The notes beneath the pieces are model-generated. The model made no database searches. It had not been told where the DNA came from and saw only the letters and a program-made list of their open reading frames with translations. The translations under genes were made by a program, and so were the position numbers. Of a stretch of DNA of 64,000 bases, positions 10,245 through 20,719 are shown piece by piece. Source of the stretch: Chalciporus piperatus (Eukaryota; Basidiomycota; Agaricomycetes; Boletales; Boletaceae); contig JBBPTG010000005.1 of NCBI GenBank assembly GCA_038093975.1, positions 310,001-374,000 of the forward strand. The letters are read 5' to 3'. The number at the start of each line of letters is the position of its first letter. The first letter of the stretch is position 1.

Positions 10245-12704
10245 TTAGAAGCGAGTCAAGTCTCGGCCAAAGATCCCTATTGGTGTGACACAAGATCATC
10301 AGCACGATCACACCGGGGATGACGGAAATATAAACACGCACAGTTCAGGAACCTGTATGTGGGGAAATGCAATGTTGAGATCTGAGCCACACACCCAAGG
10401 CAAACCCCCGAGAAGACTTACCAATAAGTCGGCACCAGAATCCTGCAGAAATTTACAAGTGGTTGATCAGAAGCTTCTCGGAGATATCTGATAGCACACG
10501 TACTTGTTCCGAACGCTCAGTGTCATCGTAAAGTATGCGGACCGCCATAGGAGCCACGCTAGCCGGCCTGACTCCTTCGTTTTGATACCGCTCTCGGCGG
10601 TGGAGCGATCATAAATTGCTTTCCTGTAGTATCCATTCGATGGGTCATGAGGAAGGGGCTCGGCGAGAGCCGATGTTGACTCACCAATCGCCAAGATAAG
10701 CCAGGCTGCCTTGGTTATGAAACTCAAATGGTTTGGTATGCTCTTGGTCTTTGACGATCTTGTTCAACTTCTTCACCATGTATCTTGCCTTCTGATTGGC
10801 GACTAGTCATTTGTAGATCAATTAGACTGATAGCCCACAACCCATGGGCGTCTGATAAGGCAAAGGGAACCGACCTTGAGCTGTCGCAGGAAGCACTGCC
10901 AACTTAATAACTGCAGCATCTCCAATGGCCCATACATCTGGATCAATTTGACCATCTTTCGTGATGACATTCAAGTGGGCGTCGGTCAGGAGGCTTTCCA
11001 GAGCCGAGGTCAGTCTGGAACTTGTCGTGGGACGTAACAAGATTCTCGTACCCCTGCGATCTTTCGTGTTTCTCCAAGCAGTCGATCGACTGGATTAAGG
11101 GGTTAGGTGCTAATCCCGTACTCCAGACGAGGAGACCGAATGGAGCTGTGGAGCCTCGTGAGTTGCTCGGGAATATCAATAGGGGCGGGTGACAGAACCT
11201 TCTCCTTGCTCTTTCACAAACATCCGAACCTGTAGCCGGTGCGTTAGCGACGGAACCCACATATATCAAGCGCCTCCTTCACCTTTTCAACACGTTCGAC
11301 ATGGTGTCTGGTTTTGATGCTGATCCCATCTCTGCGGAATTTCTCCTCAGCATATCTGTCGCGGTACACTCAGCATAAATCCATTTCGAGGCAACCGTGC
11401 ACACAGGCTCACGTGGAGAGTGATTTGTCAAAGTTTCCGAGTATACCAGGAGCCACGTCATACAGCGTAATCTTGGACAAACGTGCAAGGGAGGGGTAAT
11501 GTCGTTCTATTTCGGCGTGAAGGAGGTCATGTAGTTCGGCCGCAAATTCGACACCTGTCGGACCACCGCCTGTTGACGCCATCAACGTGTTCAGAAGCCT
11601 AGGTCAATTCCGCAGTGGTGGAAGGAATCAAGATCGTTACTCGCCCACGATGCAGAAGTTGAGCAAATTTCGCCGTTGGACGTCCGAGAGAAATGGTTGG
11701 TTGGCTTGTTCGAAACCTACGCGGCAGTGAGAATCACCTTGCTTCGAGGACACACGAGCACCTACATTCCAGTATGCGTGTCCTGATCGCTCGGGCATCA
11801 CGGACATCTTTCAAAAAGTGTGCATACTCCTTGACTCCCGGAACATCGAAAGCTGCGAATGCGACTGAGTCCTCATGCTCAATGGTGGAACGCAGCATGA
11901 CGCACTCTGAGAATACGCGCCTACAGCGATGACAAGTTTGTCATAACGTAAGGTGAATGACGTTCCTGTACCAGGGAATTGAGTCTCGGTAGTGGTGCCC
12001 TCGACTGGAGGTGCAGAAGACATTTCAAATGGCAAAGGAGGTGTTGCCGGCATCTAAGGAATGGAATACATGTGTTGTTCGACTTTGTGAATAATGTGTG
12101 TACGCACACACTTGAGGGTCTTCTGCTTGAAGTCTGGGATAGGGGTTAATTCACCGAATGATGAGCTAGCGTTGAAACTCGCCTATTGCATCGCACCATG
12201 CCTGATAGGCAGTCTAGGTGATTCGTACGGGAAAAAAAAATCAACAACGTGTATACGAACAGGTGAAACCTATCACATACCACCTGGGGAGAGTATCTGC
12301 GGACCTGAAGGAGTTACAGTTACCACGCGCAAGTGTAAACACCGATGCGGCCAACGCGGAACAATCTCTTACGGGTTCAACAGCGCAACGGAATTCTAAT
12401 GTGCCAACTGCACAGCTTGCCAACAGAGGCGTGAAGTTGAACGCGTTGTTCGGCGTGACGATCGTAACGTCTTCAAGTTTATTCAAACAGTGGTCAGATC
12501 CAACATTCACGCGATGCGTGGAATGGACCCACCCCATCGTTTCTTGTCAATGCCACGGAGAACTTCATAGCCACCCCAACCAGAGCCAAGGATGACGAGA
12601 CGTTGTTTGCTCCTTGAGGACGAGGAGCTGAACTTCCTCGTGGATTGCGTGAAACGGCTTGGGTAAAACGTGAAACGAACACCGGAGCGCAGCAGGCTCG
12701 TCAT
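10245..12704 (-). CDS. Alternative (type II) NADH:ubiquinone oxidoreductase, mitochondrial
   Basis: NDE/NDI-type enzyme that passes electrons from NADH to ubiquinone without proton pumping, on a face of the inner mitochondrial membrane. The N-terminus is a presequence with an RKFSSSS cleavage-like motif. Two dinucleotide-binding motifs follow: [17 protein letters not shown] (FAD) and [15 protein letters not shown] (NADH). The C-terminus reads [11 protein letters not shown], the usual fungal ending. I read 18 exons over 2.46 kb, giving about 487 aa. They include exons of 21 nt (VRRYSPQ), 21 nt (ILVPTYW) and 11 nt (10342-10352), and apparent GC-AG introns at 12134-12182 and 11570-11644. No EF-hand is visible. 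Internal versus external orientation cannot be told from sequence. Confidence 0.9.
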
Positions 12705-13084
12705 AGAGGCACTGAAAGAGGATGGAACGCTGGTCGTTCTACAGCCTCTCCGTTTAATATAAGCTAACCCTCGATAATCTGTCGGGTTATCTCGGAAGGC
12801 TGTTACCGTACGTCCCGAGTGACAATGACTGGGTTCTGGTGCAAGTTATTGAAGGATATCAGTCACTTTGTTGAATGCTTGGGGAGAACCCTTCTTCTTC
12901 TGCATCACCGATGGGCGGTCATGACATGATGTGGGCGGAACGTCCAACTAACTTACATAGTGGGATCGCGTGACGTCACACACTCACCGAACCACTTGAG
13001 CTCGAACCACCTGCAGTAACATTATACCTGCTAACAGGGAGATATCAGCAGCTTCTACATCGATCTTCCAGGTGACGTTGCCCA
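12705..13084. other. Promoter region of the NADH dehydrogenase gene
   Basis: This gap lies between the NADH dehydrogenase start (12704) and the inner edge of the left repeat arm. No ORF or RNA gene is supported. Confidence 0.4.
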
Positions 13085-13361
13085 GACAATAACATCGATG
13101 TGGACGGTCGAAGTGGCCAAACTCCTCCATTTTCTCGTGATTATTTCAGGCTGATCGAACGGGCTTGAACAACCTTTGTTTCCTTTTGCTACCTCCTACA
13201 GAACAACACTGATACACCGATCGCTGATACTACAAATTACATACAGACATCGCACACTCTGTCGACAGATTGTCGAACGTGGTACAACGAGGAAACCGTT
13301 TCCCTGCCAAACGCGCTCGTTAGTCATCAATGACTCGGCGACAAGTGTATAGAGTACTCAC

Positions 13362-13793
13362 TCATCCAATGATGATGTTGGCCGCGAGGTCTTTGCCCTC
13401 TTGGACCGTGAACTTGACTTCAACCTTGGTTCCGGCTGCGCTAGTGACGTTATATTCGGACAACTGTTTCTCCCTCATAAAGTCCCTCCCTCCCTTGTTG
13501 TAGTACTCCGAGTTGATCAACAGGCCAGTCTGTTCGGGGGCCAGACCGGTCACAGCGTCGCACCAACGCTTGTTGTTGTGAACACCGACAGCGATGAGGA
13601 TGCGCTCGCCTTTGTCGGACATGAGCCTGATGGTGCCCGACGTGCCACTACCACCCATGGTAAGGAGGCAGTGACCATCTTGCTTAGACCAGGTTCCGCC
13701 GTTGGCGTAGTTGAACACGGTCTCCTCGACGATGGAGAAGTGGCCGCGAGCAGGGTTGGCCTGGTAGAGGGCGAGCTTGATAGAGTAAGACAT
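13362..13793 (-). CDS. Fungal fruit-body lectin (ABL/SRL family), copy 1
   Basis: An intronless 143-aa protein with no signal peptide, the usual length and cytosolic character of Agaricus bisporus/Sclerotium rolfsii-type lectins. Family features visible are YANGGTW (~29-35), LTMGGSGTSGT (~43-53), VHNNKRWCD (~70-78), the EKQLSEY stretch and the C-terminal NIIIG. These lectins form tetramers, bind the T-antigen disaccharide and GlcNAc-terminated glycans, and are implicated in defence against fungal grazers such as nematodes. This copy differs from copy 2 at four residues (139 of 143 identical). A TATA box lies upstream on the same strand. Confidence 0.95.
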   Translation of the reverse strand: MSYSIKLALYQANPARGHFSIVEETVFNYANGGTWSKQDGHCLLTMGGSGTSGTIRLMSDKGERILIAVGVHNNKRWCDAVTGLAPEQTGLLINSEYYNKGGRDFMREKQLSEYNVTSAAGTKVEVKFTVQEGKDLAANIIIG

Positions 13794-13901
13794 CGTTTCT
13801 AGAGTATGAAATATTCAGTATGACAGCGTAGAGACCGAGGAAAATACGGACTTGTTTGAGATGAGGTAGTCGATTGAAAGATCCTGCAAGAAGTGGGGCG
13901 G

Positions 13902-13909
13902 TTTATATA
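13902..13909 (-). promoter_or_regulatory. TATA box of lectin copy 1
   Basis: TATATAAA on the minus strand, about 109 bp upstream of the lectin ATG. The same element in the same context occurs in the right repeat arm. Confidence 0.75.
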
Positions 13910-15257
13910 GTGTGTTTCATACCCAAGTTGAGCCATGTCACTTGACGAGTGGCAGAGGCTTCTCTTGCACCCGGGGGGACCCAAGGCGGGAGGAAGTAGC
14001 ATTCGAATTCTGCGGTCGTTGAGGATTCATCACCGTCGATCTCGGCCGCTCCAAAGGACTGTCAGCTTCAAGCTAATGGTCAGTCCAGAACGTTGAAACA
14101 GGAGCGCTGTCAATGTCGATCAGGTATATAGGAGCACTTACAATCCAGAATTCATTACCGCAATACAGCCGCCGCTGTGTTCCGCACAAAATTGCAAAAC
14201 TTGGTCGATGTGGTAGACGCGGGGCTTGAGAGTTCTGATCGTGGCGGAATATACCAATGGGCGGGGACGAAAAACATTAACACTGGTGTTACATTTGCTC
14301 GTCCTAGGTCTTCGCCAAGTCATCCTGGGCATTGGCGCGCACATGAGTGTGTTGCGCTTTCGCGAGGGCACGAACGATAGAACACAACAAGGTGTTCAAT
14401 TACCTGCAACGGACATCCCGTCTCTTGAAACAAACACGGCTCGCATTGCTAGTGGTGGCGCCGATATGTTACGAAGATCTGGTGCCTTCAACCGCGCGGT
14501 TCGTCTGTGTTCTGAAAGCCGTACAATCCGCCTACCGTCGGGGAAAAACTGCATCCGTGCGGTGCGCTAGCGGTTCCTATTCGTACCTGAGTAGTTGCGC
14601 ATTATCTTTGGTCACCTGTCAACGCCGACGACTATGTCGCGCAAGAAGAACTGCGTACCTTGTATAGACATGGTCGAGCTCAGCAGGTTAATACGAAAGG
14701 GAGGCACTGCCAGTGACGGCTTGAGACGATGGTGAGCGAGGAAACTACTTAATCCACAGGAAAGCGCTGGTTCACAGCATTCCTGGGCTTATCCATCTAT
14801 TCCTGGAACAGGTCCTGAGCGCTTCTTGAATGCGTACTCACCAGCAAATGATCGAGGTGATGGGGACAAGGGAGCAAGCTACCATTGCGGGCGGTCTTAT
14901 CAACTAAGTTAGCATGGTGGGACTTTGATAGCGCGACCGCGGTTTTAAGTCTAGTTTGGCCCGGGGAGACTCGGAGGTGAGTTGAAGAGAGAGAGATTGA
15001 CATGGAGTTGCTGAGTATGTCGTGCTCAACATATCTTGGACATCGTTGGTAGTCTCCCCCCTAGCAGACCCAAGAGTCGAATGAAGACAGCCCACTAAAT
15101 TGTTGTGCGCAGTGTAACTGTAACTTTAAGCGACTTTGTGCGACGATGAAGTTCAAGCTTTCGGAGCGCTTGAGCCCGAGGGTACAACAAATACTTACGT
15201 AATCATTCACAAGCAGTCTCTACTTCCGGTTGTGGTTGACTCCGCTTCCATCAAGCC

Positions 15258-16459
15258 ATGTCTACTCAAGAGCCAACCGCATCATACTCAGAGGTTCCAG
15301 AACAAACCGTCCCACCCGAGGACGTCGAAAACTCAGAAGAGCAGGAGCAGGAATCCTCCACTCCCGAAAATGGCGACGAGAACTCAACGGAGGCCATGAC
15401 CCTGGAGGGACGGAAGGCCAGGATGGAACGACTCCGGGCAAAGATGGTATGTTCCTTTGAGCAATGAAATTAGAGCATTACGAATGCACTCTTCTTTTGA
15501 CAGAAAGCGTCCTCGAGAGCCAACCGGCAATCTCTCGTGGAGGAGTCTGCAAGGGCGAAGATGACAACTCGGGATCTCGCACGGCTAGAACGACAAAAGA
15601 AGTTGGCAGAGACGTTGCGGACACAAACAGAGGCGGAGGCTAATGGGGAGGACTTTGAGAGGTCGAAGAATTGGGAGTGGACGATAGAAGACAATGAGAA
15701 GTGGGAGAAAAAGAAGGCGCGAAAGGAACGGAGAGGAGATTACAGGTTCCATGGTATGTTTCTGTTACTTCTCCATTGATTATGGAACAGCGCCTGACGT
15801 TTGGAATGAAGATGATGCACAGGCTGCTCAGAGACGTTATAAGAAGGATCTTGACCTTCTGAAACCCGACCTGGAGGTTTATAATCGACAAAGAGAACAA
15901 GCTTTGGGTTTGATTGCAGGGTCACTCTCACACTCTGGGAGTTCGACACCGTCGCTGTCTTCATCTGCTTTGACTACGTTCGACGTTACTGGGGGCCAGG
16001 TCGGTGGTCTTCCTTCATTTGTGCTAAGATATGACTGAGCAGCGGTTCACAGATGGTTCCAACGACCGAGCAGCGGATGGCTGTGGACAATTTCTACAGA
16101 GATGCTAACACGCTTCTCTACGCTGACAACAAGCCTACTGAGGATGCTATCGACCGAGTTGTTGGTAAGATTAATCGAGAGTAAGTGAAGTCTTGTCTCG
16201 CGCTTGTCATTAGCTTATCGAGCCTCCCTTGATAGTATTGACAAGAAATCCAAGTTCTCGCGCAAGAGACTCAATGAGGAAGAAGGCGACATCACATATA
16301 TCAATGAGCGAAACCGGGTGTTCAACAAGAAGGTACGTTTCATGCAGCGACGACCCACTTCTCCTAGACTCCAAATTAACTTGCGCCTAGATCGCGAGAT
16401 ACTACGACAAATACACTGCAGAAATTCGTGCCAGCTTTGAGCGTGGCACCGCCTTGTAG
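15258..16459 (+). CDS. SYF2: Pre-mRNA-splicing factor SYF2
   Basis: Six exons (15258-15446, 15504-15753, 15791-15999, 16053-16180, 16236-16332, 16391-16459) give 313 aa with every junction in frame. The acidic, Ser/Thr-rich N-terminus is followed by a charged helical SYF2 domain: KNWEWTIEDNEKWEKK, AQRRYKKDLDLLKPDLEVYN, a VDNFYRDAN segment, and the C-terminal signature FSRKRLNEEEGDITYINERN with FNKKIARYYDKYT. SYF2 is a component of the NineTeen/Prp19-associated spliceosome complex. The closest alternative would be another coiled-coil spliceosomal protein, but the C-terminal signature is specific. Confidence 0.93.
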
Positions 16460-17250
16460 TTTTTTGTATCCATGTATCATAATTCTATACCTATTACTGA
16501 ATCGGATTGTCGCTGTATTTTCACGCACGAAACGCCGCAATCATTACGAGCAGAAGCAAGAAGGCAATTGAAATTTTTAGAGTACAGTGTATGTAAGTAT
16601 CTGGTGATGTTTGGTACAGGTTTGGAGACGGTAACTTGTCTTCCGTCGGCTCCAAAGACCTAGAGAGCTGTGATGGTGGATTTAGCAAACGTAAATGAAG
16701 GGACGGATGAAGCGAAACGTTTCAGAATTGCAGAAGTAAGAAAATCAGCAGCTGAACGTGTAGTTCATAAGACTGTTGAGCTTGAATGTGATATTTTGTT
16801 CATCAGATGCACGCGAATGCACTTGGAGAAGTTTTTGAAGGGATGGATGGGTTTTACTCACCTCAGAGGCAGGACCGAACGGGTTTTTTGTCGACAAGGG
16901 ACGGTGGACAGCCTTTTATCCACAAGTTTGAGCTCCGACTCCGCGAACCTGCGTTAGTCTAACTTGCAACCCTGCATCACTCCTCGGAGTCCAACGCTAT
17001 GAACCAGTGCTTTATGCTCTCAGCATGCAATTGGGGTTCAAGGCTCGTTTGGGTTGGTACGTTGTCGGTACGTACGTACACCCGTGCCGCAGCCTAGCGC
17101 AGTCAACGCGGTTGTACAACCATGGAAATCCGCTTGACGGCTATGTACTAGGCAGAATCTCGTTAAGCAGAATCTCGTCAAAGACATAAATACCCCGGAT
17201 GGCATTTGAGAGGGGGACCCACTTCTCTCTACTCCCTTACGACCGTTACC
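16460..17250. other. Intergenic region between SYF2 and the permease
   Basis: About 790 bp. Small ORFs (for example 16670-16957) lack support. The upstream promoter of the permease should lie in the last few hundred bases. A direct repeat AGGCAGAATCTCGT/AAGCAGAATCTCGT occurs near 17151-17178. Confidence 0.45.
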
Positions 17251-20200
17251 ATGGCCAGCCCGAGTCCCGAGACTTCACAGCAGCTTGGTCCACAGGATCC
17301 CTCTTCAGAAACGATTGAGGTGCAAGAAAAGGTGACCGAGCCATCATCGGCCGGTCAATTTGTCTATCGCGGAAATCTGGACAATGTCAAGCGCCAGCTC
17401 GGGAGACAGCATATACAAATGTAATAATTTCCCTGTGTTCACTATGGCTTCCCTGCTCATGAATTTTGAAACAGGATCGCAGTAGGTTGCTTTCGTGAGG
17501 GCGTCACGGTAACATGGGCTAAACACGACGCAAGCTTGCCGGAACGATTGGCACAGGTCTCTTCATTGGCCTTGGAACTGTCTTGTCTCTTGCTGGTCCC
17601 GCGGGCTCGCTCATACTCTATTGCCACGTCTGCACTGTGGTATATGCGTGCGTTCTGCCCCGCCATTTCTTCAGTTATGCATAACTTGGGCCAGGACAAT
17701 TTTGGCTGTTGGGGAGATGACTGCTTATGCTCCGATATCTGGATCATTGCTACATTATGGTATGTGTATTTCATCTAAGGAAGTTGCATGAAGTGGGCTA
17801 ACTCGACGGTCGAAGCTGCAAGATGGTTAGATCCTGCTCTTGGTTTTGCGGTGAGTGTAACACGATTTATCGGGCGACCTCGCTAATTTATTCGTTCATC
17901 TTCCAGCTCGGATGGGTTTGTGTTCGGCTCTTGCCTTGATTGACGTACTAATTTTCGTATGCCATGCAGAACTATTTCTATGTAGGTTTCGTTGTATCTG
18001 GCTTGTCTAGCTTCTAATCTGTTCTGTAGTTCGCTGGAATTGCCGTTGCGCTCGAGATTACCGCTTTATCTGCGATGGTCGCATTTTGGGATACCAACGT
18101 AAGTCTCCGCATTACAATCAGTCCATTCCATTGACATATCCCGCAAATACGGCAGCCAAACCACACTGTGATCTACATCGCAGCAACAATTGTGGCACTC
18201 TTTCTCCTCAATCTATTTGGTGTCAGGTCAGCGTCTAGTCCTGAGTTGGCGTTATATTCGCTTATGACGCTCTTCTATTAGATGGTTCGGAAACTGTGAG
18301 TTGAAACTGGTTTCTTGTGGAATTCTACTCATTGAATGCAGCGGAAATTTTCTTTTCGGCATTGAGAAGTAAATTTGTACACTTTCGAGAAAAGTGCGCC
18401 ATTAACGTTCGTCTACTCTTAGTCATGCTCGTGGTTGTACTGGTAAGTAGACAATTGTCTCGAAGTTTTTCTTATTCATTGAGTGGACTCGAAGATCATC
18501 ACGGGACTCGTTGTCAGTCTTGGGGGTGGGCCTGATCACGAGGTGTAAGTGTTCGTCTCTTAAGGTAATGCAAATTATTCTCATTTGGCCCTCTAGGATT
18601 GGCTTCCGGGTAGGTGACTTTGGGTTTTTATTCGCATTGTCTAACCAATTCAACAGTACTGGAAAAACCCAGGGCCTTTTGTATCTGGTAAGCCGTATTT
18701 CTTTCTCGGGATCCACTCGTTAAATTGTTACCCGGCGCAGTGCTGGAGCCTGGTGCTACTGGCCGATTCCTCGGATTGCTTGTCGCCATCAGCCCTGTCG
18801 CCTTCTCTCTCAGTGGTGTTGAACTTATAGCAATGTAAGCAACTGGTACTGAATACACTAAGCTAGGGCTTACGCTCACCCAGCACTGCTGCTGAGGCGA
18901 AACAACCAAGAACAAATATCATCATGGCGATGAAGACCGTCATCTTCCGATTGGTGTTCTTCTTTGTCCGTTTAACGTGTTCTCTTTAGAGTCGAGACTC
19001 ATCGTGATTGATTATCATCACTTAGATTCTCTCAGTGATAGTGGTTGGAATGCTCGTTCCATCCAACGATCCAGCCTTACTCCGGTGAGCAGCTTTGTAA
19101 GACCTTCGTCAACTCCCTGCTCATGATTTCTAAGTCCTGGAGAATCTGCCGGCCAGTCCCCCTTTGTGATTGCATTTACAAAAGCAGGGATCACAGGTAT
19201 TTATTCCTTCGGACATTTGGTGTCATTTTGCTCACGTATCTCCTCCTCGGCCCAGTGCTCCCCTCCATCGTCAATGCTGTATTGATAACAGCAGCTTTCT
19301 CTGCAGCAAACACATTCGTATTTACTTCATCCCGTGTTTTATATGGCTTGGCGGTGCAAAACCAGGCTCCGAAGATCTTCACAACCTGTACCAAGGATGG
19401 TATGCCATGGGTCGCCGCAATCGTTGCCGTATGTTTCACCCTAACAGATCCCGCCGCATCTCGTCGTTGAGTTCTCTATTCGAATAGTGGATGTTCTCGT
19501 TTTTGGCATTCTTGAATGTGGCTTCGTCGTCCGGGACCGTCTTCAGGTATGTTTTGCGCCCTTCTCTCATCCATCGATACTGATGCTTGCTTCCAGCTGG
19601 TTTGTTAGCATTTGTGAGTACTCCACGAAACAGCGCTACTTGGGGGACGATTACTGATCATTCAATGTAGCTTCTGTGTGCGGGTTCCTCGGGTAAGAAA
19701 CATCCAAATGCTCGATCCGATCTATCGCTAATCGTTCCGTATGATAGCTGGCTGACGCTCAACACAACATACCTTCGTTACTGTAAGTCGACGATCGGTG
19801 CGGCCGATTGAAGATTTACAAACATACACTCTTAGATTATGGCCTTAAAGTGCAAGGCATTATTCCGCGAGGCATATACAGGTCACCTCTACAACCCTAT
19901 GCTTCCATGTGGGCGATTTTCTGGTGGGTGCGATATCGATACAATAGCCTATCATCTAAATAATGACCCCAGGATCATCTTCTTCATCCTGGTGAATGGT
20001 ATCTCCGTGTTCTGGAATTGGAGCGCTTCGCAGTTCGTCGCTTCGTGTAAGTCCATGCGCAAGCGAGGTGGAGATGTAGATGCACTGACATCGTCGTTTT
20101 CTAGACATCAATTTGCCCATTTTCTTCTGTCTTTCCATGGGCTACAAATTGTGGAACAAGACGAAAGTTGTATGTGACATTCACCCCCTACAGGATCATA

Positions 20201-20395
20201 ACGCTCATTTTGCTCACTGCTGCTAGGTTCCTCTTGCCGACCTTGACTTTGTTTCCGTACGTGATACTACTGCCTAGCGTTTTGCTACATTGCTGAATTG
20301 ATCTATAGAACGTGCCAAGTCTCGAAGAGACCGGAGACGAGGGATTGCTACTGGAGAAACGATCCTTGATGAGACAGCTGGGAGAGATAGTCTAG
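17251..20395 (+). CDS. Amino acid permease (APC superfamily, YAT family)
   Basis: A many-exon gene that reads as a fungal amino-acid permease with ~12 membrane segments. The ATG at 17251 starts a polar N-terminal tail. TM1 carries the substrate-binding motif ALAGTIGTGLFIGLG, reconstructed across two introns. Further blocks are VGEMTAYAPISGS, RWLDPALGFALGWN, ITALSAMVAFWDTNPNH, GPDHE, SPVAFSLSGVELIAI, AAEAKQP, AAFSAANTFVFTSSRVLYGLA, QAPKIF, and FLNVASSSGTVFSWF. The frame ends at a TAG at 20393-20395 after a polar tail. The protein should import amino acids by proton symport at the plasma membrane. Many introns are about 50 nt, some flanking exons of 10-15 nt (for example Leu-Gly-Trp before AsnTyrPheTyr). 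Substrate range cannot be read from sequence. Confidence 0.88.
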
Positions 20396-20719
20396 TAGAC
20401 TATTCATTCGGCCATTTATTCATTCTTTTTTGTACTTGCTTTATTTAATGTCAATCATGAGGATGTGCTGGTGATTGCGCCCGAGTTCTCTTGAGTTGGT
20501 CTGGCAGTAATTGTGGGCCTTACAGATCTCGGTGCACAGTGGATCACTCAGCAGCAGTTTGTGTGTCTCATCGTGTTATCCTACAATTTCCCACAAATTG
20601 ATCCTCTTCTGGTATGTTCACTTGAATGGGCCCCATGGATCGTGAATCAAAGCAAGGTCAACATTGCCAATCATCTGGTGTAGATAACATCGCAACGGCG
20701 ACGACGTGACTTACATTCC
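20396..20719. other. Convergent 3' intergenic gap
   Basis: About 324 bp between facing stop codons of the permease and M3 peptidase A. No gene is seen. Confidence 0.45.

Larger units (their letters stand above)
13085..15105 (-). repeat. Left arm of a ~2-kb inverted repeat carrying a lectin gene
   Basis: Reverse-complement of this segment aligns with 59893-61877 over its whole length. The match covers the 3' flank, the lectin CDS, the TATA-containing promoter and more than 1 kb upstream. The outer edge is near GACAGCCCAC at ~15085, matched by GTGGGCTGTC at ~59910; the inner edge is near CAATAACATCGAT at ~13090. Relative to the right arm it lacks ~36 bp near 13090 and has an extra ~85 bp near 14570-14655. 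The part beyond the promoter (14003-15105) contains no recognisable gene. Confidence 0.9.
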
